Assembly (NCBI RefSeq): GCF_002742625.1 | Contig: NZ_PEBF01000001.1 | Coordinates: 1 to 64,000 of the forward strand | Origin: Caulobacter sp. FWC2 | GTDB taxonomy: Bacteria > Pseudomonadota > Alphaproteobacteria > Caulobacterales > Caulobacteraceae | Length of the DNA stretch: 64,000 bases | Direction: 5' to 3' | Shown here: piece after piece, positions 56,275 to 64,000 of the stretch | Numbering within the stretch: position 1 is the stretch's first letter | Layout of the letters: each line of letters opens with the position of its first letter | Translations under genes and position numbers: made by a program | Notes under the pieces: model-generated | Told to the model about the DNA's origin: nothing | The model's database searches: none | The model's input: only the letters and a program-made list of their open reading frames with translations

Positions 56275-57567
56275 GTGTCCAAGAAGATCATCCTCGCCGT
56301 CATCGCGGCGACGCTGCTGGCCGTTCCGGCCGCGCCCGCCCTGGCTCGCCCGGCGTCGGCGGTTGAAGCTACGGCTCCGGTCAAGATCGAGCATCTTAAG
56401 ATAAACGGGACCAGGATCGACGCGGCCCTGAAGGCCATGGTCGACAGCGGTCGGGCCGTGGGCGTCTCGGCCCTGGTCTGGCAGGACGGCCAGGAACGCT
56501 ATTTCGGCGCCGCCGGCATGGCCGACCGCGAGGCGAGCAAGCCGATGCGCCGCGATACGCTGGTGCAGATCTTCTCGATGACCAAGCCGGTCACCGGCGT
56601 GGCGCTGATGCAGCTGTGGGAGCAGGGCAAGTTCGGCCTGGACGACCCGCTGTCGCGCTACCTGCCCGAATTCACCGACATGAAGGTGATGGACGCCCAG
56701 GGCAATGTCGTCCCGGCTAACCGACCGATCCTGATCCGCGATGTCCTGCGCCACACGGCCGGCTTCTCGTATGGCGGGCGCGGCCTTCCCGCCGACAAGG
56801 TCTATCAGACCGTCGATCCGCTGAACCTGAAGAACGATCTCGCCGAATTCAGCCGCCGCCTGGCCACCGTCCCGCTGCTCTACCAGCCGGGCGCGCAGTG
56901 GAGCTACAGCGCCGCCGTCGACGTCCAGGCCCGCCTGGTCGAGGTGTTGAGCGGCCAGCCCTACGAGGCCTACGCCAAGGCCCACATCCTCGACCCTTTG
57001 GGCATGACGCAGACCGGCTGGACTCAGCCCGAGGCCGCCTTCGCGCGGCTGGCCGCCACCTATAACAAGGGCGCCGATGGCAAGCTGGCCCGGCAGGACG
57101 ACGCCGAAACCCGCAAGCTGAACTTCGACCCCAGCCGCCGCCTGACCATGGGCGGGGCGGGCCTCGTGGCCCCGATCGACGACTACGCCCGCTTCTCGCG
57201 CATGCTGCTGGGCGGCGGGACGCTGGACGGGGTGCGGATCCTCAAGCCCTCGACCGTCCGGCTGATGGGAACCGATCACCTGGACGCCCGCGTCACCGAG
57301 ACCTGGTGGCTGCCCAGCAAGGGCTCGGTCGGCTTCGGCCTCGACTTCGCGGTCCGCAAGAGCCAGCCCAAGACGGCCGAGGAAAACCGCGGCGCGGTCG
57401 GCGAGTTCTTCTGGGACGGCCGGGAGACGACGCTGTTCTGGGTCGATCCGGCCAATAAGTTGACGGCCGTGTTCTTTGTCCAGACCTACCCGTTCGACGC
57501 CAGCCTGCACCGCGATTTCCGCGCGGCGGTCTATGGGCCGGGCTATCTGGGGCCCAAGGGAGACTGA
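56275..57567 (+). CDS. Beta-lactamase-fold serine hydrolase (class C-like)
   Basis: The protein has 430 residues after GTG 56275, which follows GGGGAGG at a good distance and begins a signal peptide (IILAVIAATLLAVPAAPALARP). Ser-x-x-Lys motif is SMTK near residue 96; the YSAA motif near residue 218 corresponds to the class C Tyr motif. Members include esterases and penicillin-binding relatives; resistance to beta-lactams is not implied. An ATG 13 codons earlier (56236) is an alternative start. Confidence 0.87.
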   Translation: MSKKIILAVIAATLLAVPAAPALARPASAVEATAPVKIEHLKINGTRIDAALKAMVDSGRAVGVSALVWQDGQERYFGAAGMADREASKPMRRDTLVQIFSMTKPVTGVALMQLWEQGKFGLDDPLSRYLPEFTDMKVMDAQGNVVPANRPILIRDVLRHTAGFSYGGRGLPADKVYQTVDPLNLKNDLAEFSRRLATVPLLYQPGAQWSYSAAVDVQARLVEVLSGQPYEAYAKAHILDPLGMTQTGWTQPEAAFARLAATYNKGADGKLARQDDAETRKLNFDPSRRLTMGGAGLVAPIDDYARFSRMLLGGGTLDGVRILKPSTVRLMGTDHLDARVTETWWLPSKGSVGFGLDFAVRKSQPKTAEENRGAVGEFFWDGRETTLFWVDPANKLTAVFFVQTYPFDASLHRDFRAAVYGPGYLGPKGD

Positions 57568-57587
57568 AGAGCCCGTCGCGCGTCAAC

Positions 57588-58022
57588 CTAGGGCCGGGGC
57601 TGAGCCGCCAGGTCCTGGGTCTTGGCGGCGCAGCCCCGCAGGGTTTCGCCGTCGATCCACACTTCTGCCGAATAGCCGTAGCGGCGATCGGACATGCCGT
57701 CCTTGCAATCGCCGGGCGTCAGGCGCAGGACGAGGCGTTGCTCGCCGACCGTCCCGTCCCAGACGCCCTGGTCGCCGTCGGCTCGCACGCCGGGATTGGC
57801 GGTGGCGACCTCCGGGTGGTCCGGACGGGCCAGGGTCATGCTGGCGGCCCGGATCTTGAGGCTCCAGAAGGGCTCGGTCCCGACCGCGTCGAAGTCGCCA
57901 CCATAGTCCGGCCCGACCGTCACCGGCGCGTCGGCCGGCGGGGGCGCGTCCTCGTTCGAGCCCAGCGGCGCGTCGCAGGCGGTGAGGACGAAAAGGGCGG
58001 CGATCAGGACGGCGGTGCGCAT
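57588..58022 (-). CDS. Lipoprotein with COG3650-like domain
   Basis: The protein has 144 residues. The lipobox is LTACDAPLG, followed by an acidic, Pro-rich linker and DAVGTEPFWSLKIRAASMTLARPDHPEV, the GTEPFW-type signature of a small periplasmic family. ATG 58022 (MRTAVLIAALFVL) gives a clean signal peptide. Divergent from the methyltransferase gene. Role unknown. Confidence 0.75.
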   Translation of the reverse strand: MRTAVLIAALFVLTACDAPLGSNEDAPPPADAPVTVGPDYGGDFDAVGTEPFWSLKIRAASMTLARPDHPEVATANPGVRADGDQGVWDGTVGEQRLVLRLTPGDCKDGMSDRRYGYSAEVWIDGETLRGCAAKTQDLAAQPRP

Positions 58023-58069
58023 GTCTCTGGCTATCCCGGCTAGGCCTGGAAAGGCTAGACTCTGCGTCG

Positions 58070-59194
58070 ATGAATCGGAACGCTCGTCCCTCCTTCCTTG
58101 AATTCTTCGCCGGCGGCGGCATGGCCCGCCTTGGTCTGGGCGAAGGCTGGGCATGCGCCTTCGCCAACGACTTCGACGCGGTGAAGGCGGCGACCTATCG
58201 CGCCAACTTTCCGGACGCCGAAGGGCACTTCCACGAGGGCGACGTGTTCGCCCTGAGCGCCGACCTTTTGCCGACCACCGATCTGGCCTGGGCCTCCAGT
58301 CCCTGCCAGGACTTCAGTCTGGCGGGCGCGCGCGCGGGTCTGTCGGGCGGCAAGTCTTCGGCATTCTTCGGCTTCTGGACCCTGATGAAGGCCCTGTCGG
58401 CGCAGGGCCGCGCCCCGCCGGCGATCGTCATCGAGAACGTGGTCGGCCTGCTGACCTCGCACCATGGCGACGACTTCACCGCCCTGTGCGGGGTGCTCTC
58501 GGAAGAGGGCTACCGCTTCGGGGCGCTGGAGATCGACGCCGGCGCCTTCGTCCCGCAGTCGCGGCCGCGCGTCTTCGTGGTCGCCACCCGCCTGCCGACC
58601 GCAGCGCTGGAAGGCTCCAGCGCCTTCCACACCCGCGCCGTGCGCGAAGCGGCGGCGCGCCTGCCCGAGGACCTGCAGGCCCACTGGATCTGGTGGGGCG
58701 TCCCGTCGCCGCCGTCCCGCAACACCGACCTGGCCGTCGTGCTCGAGCCTGATGTCGCCGTGACCTGGAACCCGCCGGAGCGCACCGAGGCCCTGCTGGC
58801 CCTGATGGCTGACAGCCATCGTCAGGCGGTCGAGACGCGGCGCAAGGCGGGCGGCCGTTCGGTCGGCGCTGTGTTTCGCCGAATGCGCGGTGGCGAACAG
58901 CGCGCCGAGGTTCGGTTCGACGGTCTGGCGGGCTGCCTGCGTACGCCGCGGGGCGGCTCCTCTCGCCAGACACTGCTGGTCATCGAGAACGGTGAGGTCC
59001 GCTCGCGCCTGGTCAGCCCGCGCGAGGGCGCGCGCCTGATGGGGCTGCCGGACAGCTACGCCTTGCCGCGCTCGCAGACGGCGGGCTTGCAGGTGATTGG
59101 CGACGGTGTGGCGGTCCCGGTGGTCCGCTGGCTGGCCGAAAGCCTGTTGGAGCCGCTGCTCGATAGCAAAACTGCAAGCCTCGCCGCGGAATGA
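58070..59194 (+). CDS. C5 cytosine-specific DNA methyltransferase
   Basis: The protein has 374 residues. Motif I FFAGGGMARLGLG, motif IV with catalytic Cys79 in SSPCQDFSLAG, motif VI ENV at 122-124, motif VIII QSRPR at 163-167 and motif X near GLQVIGDGVAVPVV. The target recognition region (about 205-275) is short, so the site cannot be predicted. No restriction enzyme is next to it; the Vsr repair gene lies two genes downstream. Confidence 0.93.
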   Translation: MNRNARPSFLEFFAGGGMARLGLGEGWACAFANDFDAVKAATYRANFPDAEGHFHEGDVFALSADLLPTTDLAWASSPCQDFSLAGARAGLSGGKSSAFFGFWTLMKALSAQGRAPPAIVIENVVGLLTSHHGDDFTALCGVLSEEGYRFGALEIDAGAFVPQSRPRVFVVATRLPTAALEGSSAFHTRAVREAAARLPEDLQAHWIWWGVPSPPSRNTDLAVVLEPDVAVTWNPPERTEALLALMADSHRQAVETRRKAGGRSVGAVFRRMRGGEQRAEVRFDGLAGCLRTPRGGSSRQTLLVIENGEVRSRLVSPREGARLMGLPDSYALPRSQTAGLQVIGDGVAVPVVRWLAESLLEPLLDSKTASLAAE

Positions 59195-59203
59195 CCCGCT
59201 GAC

Positions 59204-59222
59204 AGTCCCCGCCTCGGGGGCT
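59204..59222. promoter_or_regulatory. Small hairpin in the methyltransferase-cysK gap
   Basis: AGTCCCCG (59204-59211) pairs with CGGGGGCT (59215-59222), including one T-G pair, around CCT, 44 bp before cysK. No T-tract, so not a canonical terminator. Confidence 0.3.
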
Positions 59223-59266
59223 AGGGTGCGGCCCGCTTCCCGCAACCTAAGGCTCTGGGTTCTCAG

Positions 59267-60253
59267 ATGGACGACGCTTCCTCCCTCTACGACGCCGTGC
59301 GTTTCAAGCGCGCTGGTCGCGGCAAGATCTATGACTCGATCATCGACACCATCGGCGACACGCCGCTGATCCGGCTGCCGCGCCTGTCGGCCGAGCTGAA
59401 GCCCAAGGGCGAGGTGCTGGCCAAGCTGGAGTTCTTCAACCCGATCGCTTCGGTCAAGGACCGCATCGGCGCGGCGATGATCGAGGCCCTTGAGTTCCAG
59501 GGCATACTGAAGCCTGGCGCGACGATCATCGAGCCGACCTCGGGCAATACCGGCATCGCCCTGGCCTTCGTGGCCGCCGCCAAGGGCTACAAGCTGATCC
59601 TGGTCATGCCCGAGAGCATGTCGATCGAGCGCCGCAAGATGCTGCTGCTGCTGGGCGCCAAGCTGGAATTGACCCCGGCGGAGAAGGGCATGCGCGGCGC
59701 TGTCGGCCGCGCCCAGGAACTCGTCGAGGCCACGCCCGGCGCGGTCATGCCCCAACAGTTCGAGAACGGCGCCAATCCGCTGGTCCACCGTGTGTCGACC
59801 GCCGAGGAAATCTGGAACGACACCAACGGCGCCGTCGACGCGGTGGTCTCCGGTGTCGGGACCGGCGGTACGATTACCGGCGTCGGCCAGGTGCTGAAGG
59901 CCCGCAAGCCGTCGCTGAAGATGGTCGCAGTCGAGCCGGAAGCCTCGGCCGTGCTGTCGGGCGGCGCGCCTGGTCCGCACAAGATCCAGGGCATCGGCGC
60001 TGGCTTCGTGCCGGGCATCCTGGATCGCGGCGTGATCGACGACATCGTCCAGGTCAGCAATGACGACGCCTTCGCCATGGCGCGCCGCGCGGCCAACACC
60101 GAGGGACTGCCGGTCGGCATCAGCTCGGGCGCGGCCCTGACGGCGGCCTTCGACCTGGCCCTGCGCGACGACTATGCCGGCAAGGTCATCGTGGCGATCA
60201 TCCCCAGCTTCGCCGAACGCTACCTGTCCACGGCCCTGTTCGAGGGGCTCTGA
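59267..60253 (+). CDS. cysK: Cysteine synthase A
   Basis: The protein has 328 residues. PLP lysine in [14 protein letters not shown], and [22 protein letters not shown] is the O-acetylserine sulfhydrylase phosphate/substrate loop. [16 protein letters not shown] completes the site. It makes cysteine from O-acetylserine and sulfide, supplying Fe-S enzymes. It lies between the C5 methyltransferase and the monooxygenase. Confidence 0.94.
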   Translation: MDDASSLYDAVRFKRAGRGKIYDSIIDTIGDTPLIRLPRLSAELKPKGEVLAKLEFFNPIASVKDRIGAAMIEALEFQGILKPGATIIEPTSGNTGIALAFVAAAKGYKLILVMPESMSIERRKMLLLLGAKLELTPAEKGMRGAVGRAQELVEATPGAVMPQQFENGANPLVHRVSTAEEIWNDTNGAVDAVVSGVGTGGTITGVGQVLKARKPSLKMVAVEPEASAVLSGGAPGPHKIQGIGAGFVPGILDRGVIDDIVQVSNDDAFAMARRAANTEGLPVGISSGAALTAAFDLALRDDYAGKVIVAIIPSFAERYLSTALFEGL

Positions 60254-60261
60254 GCCCCGCA

Positions 60262-61473
60262 GTGGGCGCGTCACTGCGCATCGGCGTCGTCGGGTGCGGC
60301 GTCGGCGGCATGGCCGCCGCGCTGGCCCTGGCGCGACGGGGCCACGCGGTGACCCTGCTGGAAGCCTTCGCCGCGCCCCGCCCCGTGGGTTCGGGCCTGC
60401 TGCTTCAGCCTACGGGCTTGGCGGCGCTGAAGGCGTTGGGTCTCGATGACGCGATCCGCGCCGCCGGGGCTCGCGTCGACCGGCTCGAGGGCAAGGACAC
60501 GCGCAACCGCCGGGTCATGGACCTCGACTACGGCGACTGGCGAGCCGGCGCTCATGGGGTCGGCATCCATCGCGCGGTGCTGTTCGACACCCTGCATGAT
60601 CAGCTGGCGCCGGCCGGTGTCGAGGTCGTCACCGATGCGCGCATTGTCCGGATTGAGGACCCGTCGCGACCGACCCTGCATGACCACAACGGCCGCGCCT
60701 TCGGGCCGTTTGACCTGGCCATTGTCGGCGACGGCTCGGCCTCGACCTTGCGGACCGCCGTGCGGCCCGGCGCACGCGCGCCGATCTATCCTTGGGGCGC
60801 GGTCTGGACCAACGCCAGCGACCCCGAAGGCCGCTTCGCCAACGCCCTGCGTCAGGTCTATCACCGCGCCGAGGTGATGACCGGGGTCCTTCCCGTCGGC
60901 CGAGGCGGCGCGGGCGAGACCGCTCAGGTCAGCCTGTTCTGGTCCGTGCCGGTCGCGGACATGGACGCCTTCCTGGCCGCCGACTTCGAGACCTGGCGGC
61001 GCGACCGCCTCGGGTCGCTGTGGCCCGAGGCCGCCGCCCTGCTCGACGGTCGAGCCGGCTGGGAAGGCTTTTCCCGCGCCGTCTATCGCGACGTGTCGGT
61101 TGGGCGCTGGAACCGCGAGGCCTGCGTGCTGATCGGCGACGCCGCCCACGGCACCAGCCCGCAACTGGGGCAGGGCGCCAATCTGGCCCTCGTCGACGCC
61201 GTCGAACTGGCCGCGCGCCTCGACCGCGACCACCGCCCGACCGCCGTGGCGGTCCGCGCCTGGCAGGACGACCGGCGGCGCCACACCGGGGTTTATCAAC
61301 TGGTCTCCAAGGCGCTGACGCCGCTCTTCCAGGCCCATGGCGCGTTCTGGCCCGCGATCAGAGACCGGTTCTTCACGCCGATGTCGCGGTGGCCGGGCCT
61401 CAAGCAGCTCGGGGTGCTGCTGCTGACCGGGACCCTGCGGCTGGGCCGCTTTTCGCCCGAGACGCGGCCATGA
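60262..61473 (+). CDS. FAD-dependent aromatic-ring-type monooxygenase
   Basis: The protein has 403 residues. FAD loop IGVVGCGVGGMAAALALARRGHAVTLLEA, DG motif IVGDGSASTLR and GDAAHGTSPQLGQGANLALVDAVEL near residue 295 are those of group A flavoprotein monooxygenases. Substrate unknown. GTG 60262 is nine bases after cysK stop. It precedes vsr by ten bases. Confidence 0.87.
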   Translation: MGASLRIGVVGCGVGGMAAALALARRGHAVTLLEAFAAPRPVGSGLLLQPTGLAALKALGLDDAIRAAGARVDRLEGKDTRNRRVMDLDYGDWRAGAHGVGIHRAVLFDTLHDQLAPAGVEVVTDARIVRIEDPSRPTLHDHNGRAFGPFDLAIVGDGSASTLRTAVRPGARAPIYPWGAVWTNASDPEGRFANALRQVYHRAEVMTGVLPVGRGGAGETAQVSLFWSVPVADMDAFLAADFETWRRDRLGSLWPEAAALLDGRAGWEGFSRAVYRDVSVGRWNREACVLIGDAAHGTSPQLGQGANLALVDAVELAARLDRDHRPTAVAVRAWQDDRRRHTGVYQLVSKALTPLFQAHGAFWPAIRDRFFTPMSRWPGLKQLGVLLLTGTLRLGRFSPETRP

Positions 61474-61483
61474 GCGCCTCGGC

Positions 61484-61939
61484 ATGACCACCGACGTCTA
61501 CGATCAGGCCAAGCGCTCGGCCGTCATGGCGCGGGTAAAGAGCAAGAACACCAAGCCCGAAAAGGCCCTGCGTCGCATCCTGACGGGTCTGGGCGCCCGC
61601 TATCGCCTGCATCGCAAGGACCTGCCGGGAAATCCTGACCTTGTGATGCCGGGGCGCAAGCTGGCGATCTTCGTCCATGGCTGCTTCTGGCACGGGCATG
61701 ACTGCGCGCGAGGCGCGCGGGTCCCCAAGGCCAATCGCGACTACTGGCTGGCCAAGGTGGCGCGCAACGTCGCCCGCGACGCGCGGTCGGTCGAGGCGCT
61801 GGGGGCGGCCGGCTGGCGGGTCGAGGTGGTCTGGGAGTGCGCCTTCAAGGACGAGGCGGCGCTGACCGCGCGGCTTCAGGCCCTGCTGGCCTCGACGTCG
61901 ACGTCTTCGGGTGACGCGATCGCGTCCGCCAGGACCTGA
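61484..61939 (+). CDS. vsr: Very short patch repair endonuclease Vsr
   Basis: The protein has 151 residues. Active site residues Asp52 (NPDLVMPGRK), His65, His70 and His72 (VHGCFWHGHDC) are all present, with the start RSAVMARVKSKNTKPEKALRR. Vsr nicks T:G mismatches from deaminated 5-methylcytosine and is normally tied to a Dcm-like enzyme; the C5 methyltransferase at 58070 is the likely partner. Its end overlaps the opposing kinase gene by 64 bp. Confidence 0.95.
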   Translation: MTTDVYDQAKRSAVMARVKSKNTKPEKALRRILTGLGARYRLHRKDLPGNPDLVMPGRKLAIFVHGCFWHGHDCARGARVPKANRDYWLAKVARNVARDARSVEALGAAGWRVEVVWECAFKDEAALTARLQALLASTSTSSGDAIASART

Positions 61940-63654
61940 GCCAGGGCGCTGAACAACTCGGCGGGGTCGATCGGCTTGGCGACGTGGGCGTTCATGCCGG
62001 CGGCGGCGCAGGCCTCCCAGTCCTTGGGCGTGGCCGAAGCCGTGACGGCGATCACCGGGATGTCGCGGTTGGGGCCATCGCGGGACCGCAGGATCTTCGT
62101 GGCTTCCCGGCCGTCCATCCCGGGCATGTAGAGGTCCATCAGCACCGCATCGAACACTTCCGAACGGAGGCGTTCGAGGGCCTCCTCGCCGGACTCCGTC
62201 AGCGTGGCGTCGACGCCGAACGGCTCCAGGACCAGTTCGATGGCCCGGCGGTTGACGACGTGATCGTCGACGACCAGCACCCGCAAGCCGGTGATCGAGC
62301 GGCTCTCGTCATCGGCGCGCGGCGTCTCGGCCGTTTCAAGCATCGCGATCAGGGTGAAGCGTGCGCCCTCACCCCCATCGCCTGGCTTGGAGGCGTTCGC
62401 GGCCGTCAGGTCGCCGCCCATCAGGCGGGCCAGTTCGCGGCTGATCGCAAGGCCCAGGCCCGAGCCGCCATACTGGCGGACGACGGTCGCGTTCAGCTGG
62501 TCGAACGGCGTGAAAAGGCGCGGCAGCGCGGCGTCGGGGATGCCGGGACCGGTGTCATGGACCGTGATCGACAGCTGGATCTGATCGCCGACGGGCTGGG
62601 CGTCGAGCAAGACGGTGACGTGGCCGCGCTCGGTGAACTTGATGGCGTTGCTGAGCAGGTTGTTCAGGACCTGCTTCAGCCGCATGGCGTCGCCGGCGGT
62701 CCAGCGCGGCAGGCTGGCCGCTCCCGTCACCCGCAGGCGCAGCCCTTTGCGGGCCGCTTCGGGGCGCCAGAAGCGCAGGGTGTCGGACAGGGCCTGGCGC
62801 AGGTTGAAGGCGCTCTTTTCCACCGACATGCGGCCGGCTTCCAGGCGCGAGAAGTCCAGCAGATCGTTCAGCAGGGTGCGCATCAACCCGCCCGCGTCGG
62901 CGATCAGCTGGGCGTGGACCTTGGAACTGGCCTCGGGGACCTCGCTGTGCAGGCGCGCGGCCCCGGCCAGGATGGCGCTGATCGGGGTGCGCAGCTCGTG
63001 ACTGATCATCGCCACGAAGGCGGACTTCGCGGCCACGGCCTCCTCGGCCTCGTGGCGGCGGCGCTCGGCCTCGGCCTTGGCGTCAGCCTCGGCCTTCAGG
63101 GCCGCGTCAAGGGTTCGGCTGGCCACGGCGACCGAGGCGATCATCAAGATCGCCCCAAACCACAGCACATCCGCGAGATTGGCGCCCGGATTGGCCGCCT
63201 TGGCCACGAACGGGACGACCAGCAGATAGAGCACGTGGGGCGTGGAGGCCATCAGGGTGGCCGAGCGATTGCCGGCGTTGATCACCACCACGTTCAGCAG
63301 TGCGCCCGCCAGCAACATGCCGCCCAGGGTCGGCGCGAAACGGATGTGCGATGAAAACAGCACGATCGACAGGGCGCCGAACGCCGTCGAGGTGATGGCT
63401 GGGGCCACGAAGGCGGCCAGGCGACGCCAGGTCGCGACAGGGGCGTCCGGATCGATCATCGAGGGGCGGCGCACCCAGAGCCCGATCGCGCAGCAGAGCA
63501 GGTAGGCCAGAGCCCACAGCCAGCCCCAGGTCGTATGCAGATAGACCTGCATCACCACGGCGATGACGACCGTCGCCACCACGCGCAGATACGTGTCCGC
63601 AAGCCGCGAAGCGGTGACGCGCGCTACGTCTCCCTGCACTTCCATCGTCGACAT
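61876..63654 (-). CDS. Membrane hybrid histidine kinase with C-terminal receiver
   Basis: The protein has 592 residues. About five or six N-terminal helices (20-180), a short coiled coil, HisKA with phosphorylated His219 (MISHELRTPIS), HATPase_c (NNLLSNAIKFTERG, HDTGPGIP, GGSGLGLAI), and a receiver domain with Asp507 (AVLMDLYMPG). No periplasmic or PAS sensor domain is evident. Starts at GTG 63666 or ATG 63654. Its signal and output are unknown. Confidence 0.92.
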   Translation of the reverse strand: MSTMEVQGDVARVTASRLADTYLRVVATVVIAVVMQVYLHTTWGWLWALAYLLCCAIGLWVRRPSMIDPDAPVATWRRLAAFVAPAITSTAFGALSIVLFSSHIRFAPTLGGMLLAGALLNVVVINAGNRSATLMASTPHVLYLLVVPFVAKAANPGANLADVLWFGAILMIASVAVASRTLDAALKAEADAKAEAERRRHEAEEAVAAKSAFVAMISHELRTPISAILAGAARLHSEVPEASSKVHAQLIADAGGLMRTLLNDLLDFSRLEAGRMSVEKSAFNLRQALSDTLRFWRPEAARKGLRLRVTGAASLPRWTAGDAMRLKQVLNNLLSNAIKFTERGHVTVLLDAQPVGDQIQLSITVHDTGPGIPDAALPRLFTPFDQLNATVVRQYGGSGLGLAISRELARLMGGDLTAANASKPGDGGEGARFTLIAMLETAETPRADDESRSITGLRVLVVDDHVVNRRAIELVLEPFGVDATLTESGEEALERLRSEVFDAVLMDLYMPGMDGREATKILRSRDGPNRDIPVIAVTASATPKDWEACAAAGMNAHVAKPIDPAELFSALAQVLADAIASPEDVDVEASRA

Positions 63655-63666
63655 GGACGCCCGCAC

Positions 63667-63841
63667 CCCTGAGGGATTCCCCGATCCCCTTCACAACCAA
63701 GGCTAGGCGCGAAGGACTAAAGGGAAATAAAAAATCCCCGGCTCGTCAACGGCTTGGTCCGCGCACGGCCTTGGGCAATATTTTGCGCCAGGCGTTCGGC
63801 ATGCGCGCTTCTCGGGTAATTTTTTCCTTTTTGGAGTCGAA
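63667..63841. other. AT-rich spacer before the hybrid kinase
   Basis: The region contains AT-rich runs (63785-63835) likely holding the kinase promoter. I see no convincing terminator or gene; a possible 18-codon frame on the minus strand is not supported by anything else. Confidence 0.35.
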
Positions 63842-64000
63842 TTAAGGGCGCGGGCCGAAAGCCTCCTCAAGGTTGGCGCCGGTGACGCCGTCAAGTTCCA
63901 ACCTCTTGACGCGGGCGGTCTCCCCGGCGACCAGCCGAACGGCCGATCGCGGGATCTTGAGGGTCTTGGCCAGGAAGACCAAAAGAGCGGCGTTGGCCGC
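63842..64000 (-). CDS. YggU/DUF167 family protein, C-terminal part (cut by window edge)
   Basis: A 52-residue C terminus reads from the right edge of the window to a TAA at 63844-63842. The sequence (ANAALLVFLAKTLKIPRSAVRLVAGET, then KRLELDGVTGANLEEAFG) is the closing part of the small DUF167/YggU fold, whose function is unknown. The start lies outside the window. Confidence 0.82.
   Translation of the reverse strand, partial: AANAALLVFLAKTLKIPRSAVRLVAGETARVKRLELDGVTGANLEEAFGPRP

Noticed and set aside
56275..57567. Antibiotic-resistance beta-lactamase
   Set aside because: The SMTK and YSAA motifs fit the wide serine-hydrolase family with a class C-like fold, which includes many esterases. 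Nothing indicates antibiotic hydrolysis.
58055..60274. 739-codon minus-strand frame across the methyltransferase and cysK
   Set aside because: Shadow of two clear plus-strand enzymes; no domain in the antisense product.
63703..63894. 63-codon frame and an 18-codon peptide (MPNAWRK start) before the kinase
   Set aside because: The longer frame overlaps the yggU end and lacks coding features. The short one has no support beyond an ATG, so I did not call it.

Overview
The window is an ordinary, GC-rich, gene-dense alphaproteobacterial chromosome segment, almost certainly from Caulobacter. The best single piece of evidence is the FtsZ-regulating GST-like protein FzlA at 42913-43599: it has 228 residues and carries Trp38 and Asp227, which as I recall are the functional positions described for Caulobacter FzlA. 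The order trpS-uspA-nfuA-tsaB-rimI-fur-miaB-phoH-ybeY-corC-lnt-xre-metK-trmB and the rimP-nusA-ylxR-infB block fit the same group. I see no rRNA, tRNA, CRISPR array, insertion sequence or prophage.

Layout. 1-5.4 kb: end of trpS, a frameshifted universal stress protein, a CYP153-like P450 (minus), nfuA, a RutE-like nitroreductase, a frameshifted lipoprotein, and a frameshifted tsaB read directly into rimI. 5.4-13.9 kb: fur, miaB, phoH, ybeY, corC, lnt, a small XRE regulator, metK and trmB. 13.9-21.7 kb: DUF5990 and ppa (minus), then rimP-nusA-ylxR-infB behind a probable attenuator leader. 21.7-30.3 kb: small exported proteins, a dienelactone hydrolase, a CitE-like lyase, a two-domain MaoC hydratase, mdh, and CBS and DUF1993 proteins. 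30.4-34.7 kb: ffh-rpsP-rimM-nudix, then tesB. 34.7-40.3 kb: a histone-deacetylase-like enzyme, an unlisted 32-residue membrane protein, two PaaI thioesterases, a ligase-associated exonuclease without its ligase, and two divergent citrate synthases, one with an N-terminal DNA-binding domain. 40.3-48.4 kb: CDF transporter, hldE, fzlA, queG, galU, FKBP lipoprotein, ilvA, and a hydrolase. 48.5-56.2 kb: dTDP-rhamnose genes in two blocks (rfbC apart from rfbB-rfbD-rfbA) with a glycosyltransferase, argE, a GST and purU between. 56.2-64 kb: a serine hydrolase, a lipoprotein, a C5 cytosine methyltransferase, cysK, an FAD monooxygenase, vsr, a hybrid histidine kinase and the end of a yggU/DUF167 gene.

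Themes. HldE, GalU, RfbABCD and the GT2 enzyme supply heptose, UDP-glucose and dTDP-rhamnose for surface polysaccharide. RimP, NusA, IF2, Ffh, S16, RimM, MiaB, TrmB, TsaB, RimI, YbeY and QueG are translation and RNA-maturation genes. The CitE-like lyase, MaoC hydratase, Mdh and the extra citrate synthases suggest acyl-CoA and C4-acid metabolism.

Most worth a second look: the MerR-type HTH-citrate synthase facing another citrate synthase across a 76-bp gap full of TTGATC repeats; a structured composite repeat present twice with compensatory changes; a rimP leader attenuator; a C5 methyltransferase whose Vsr repair partner sits two genes away; a tiny membrane protein gene; and three indels confined to the first 5 kb, which may be sequence errors.
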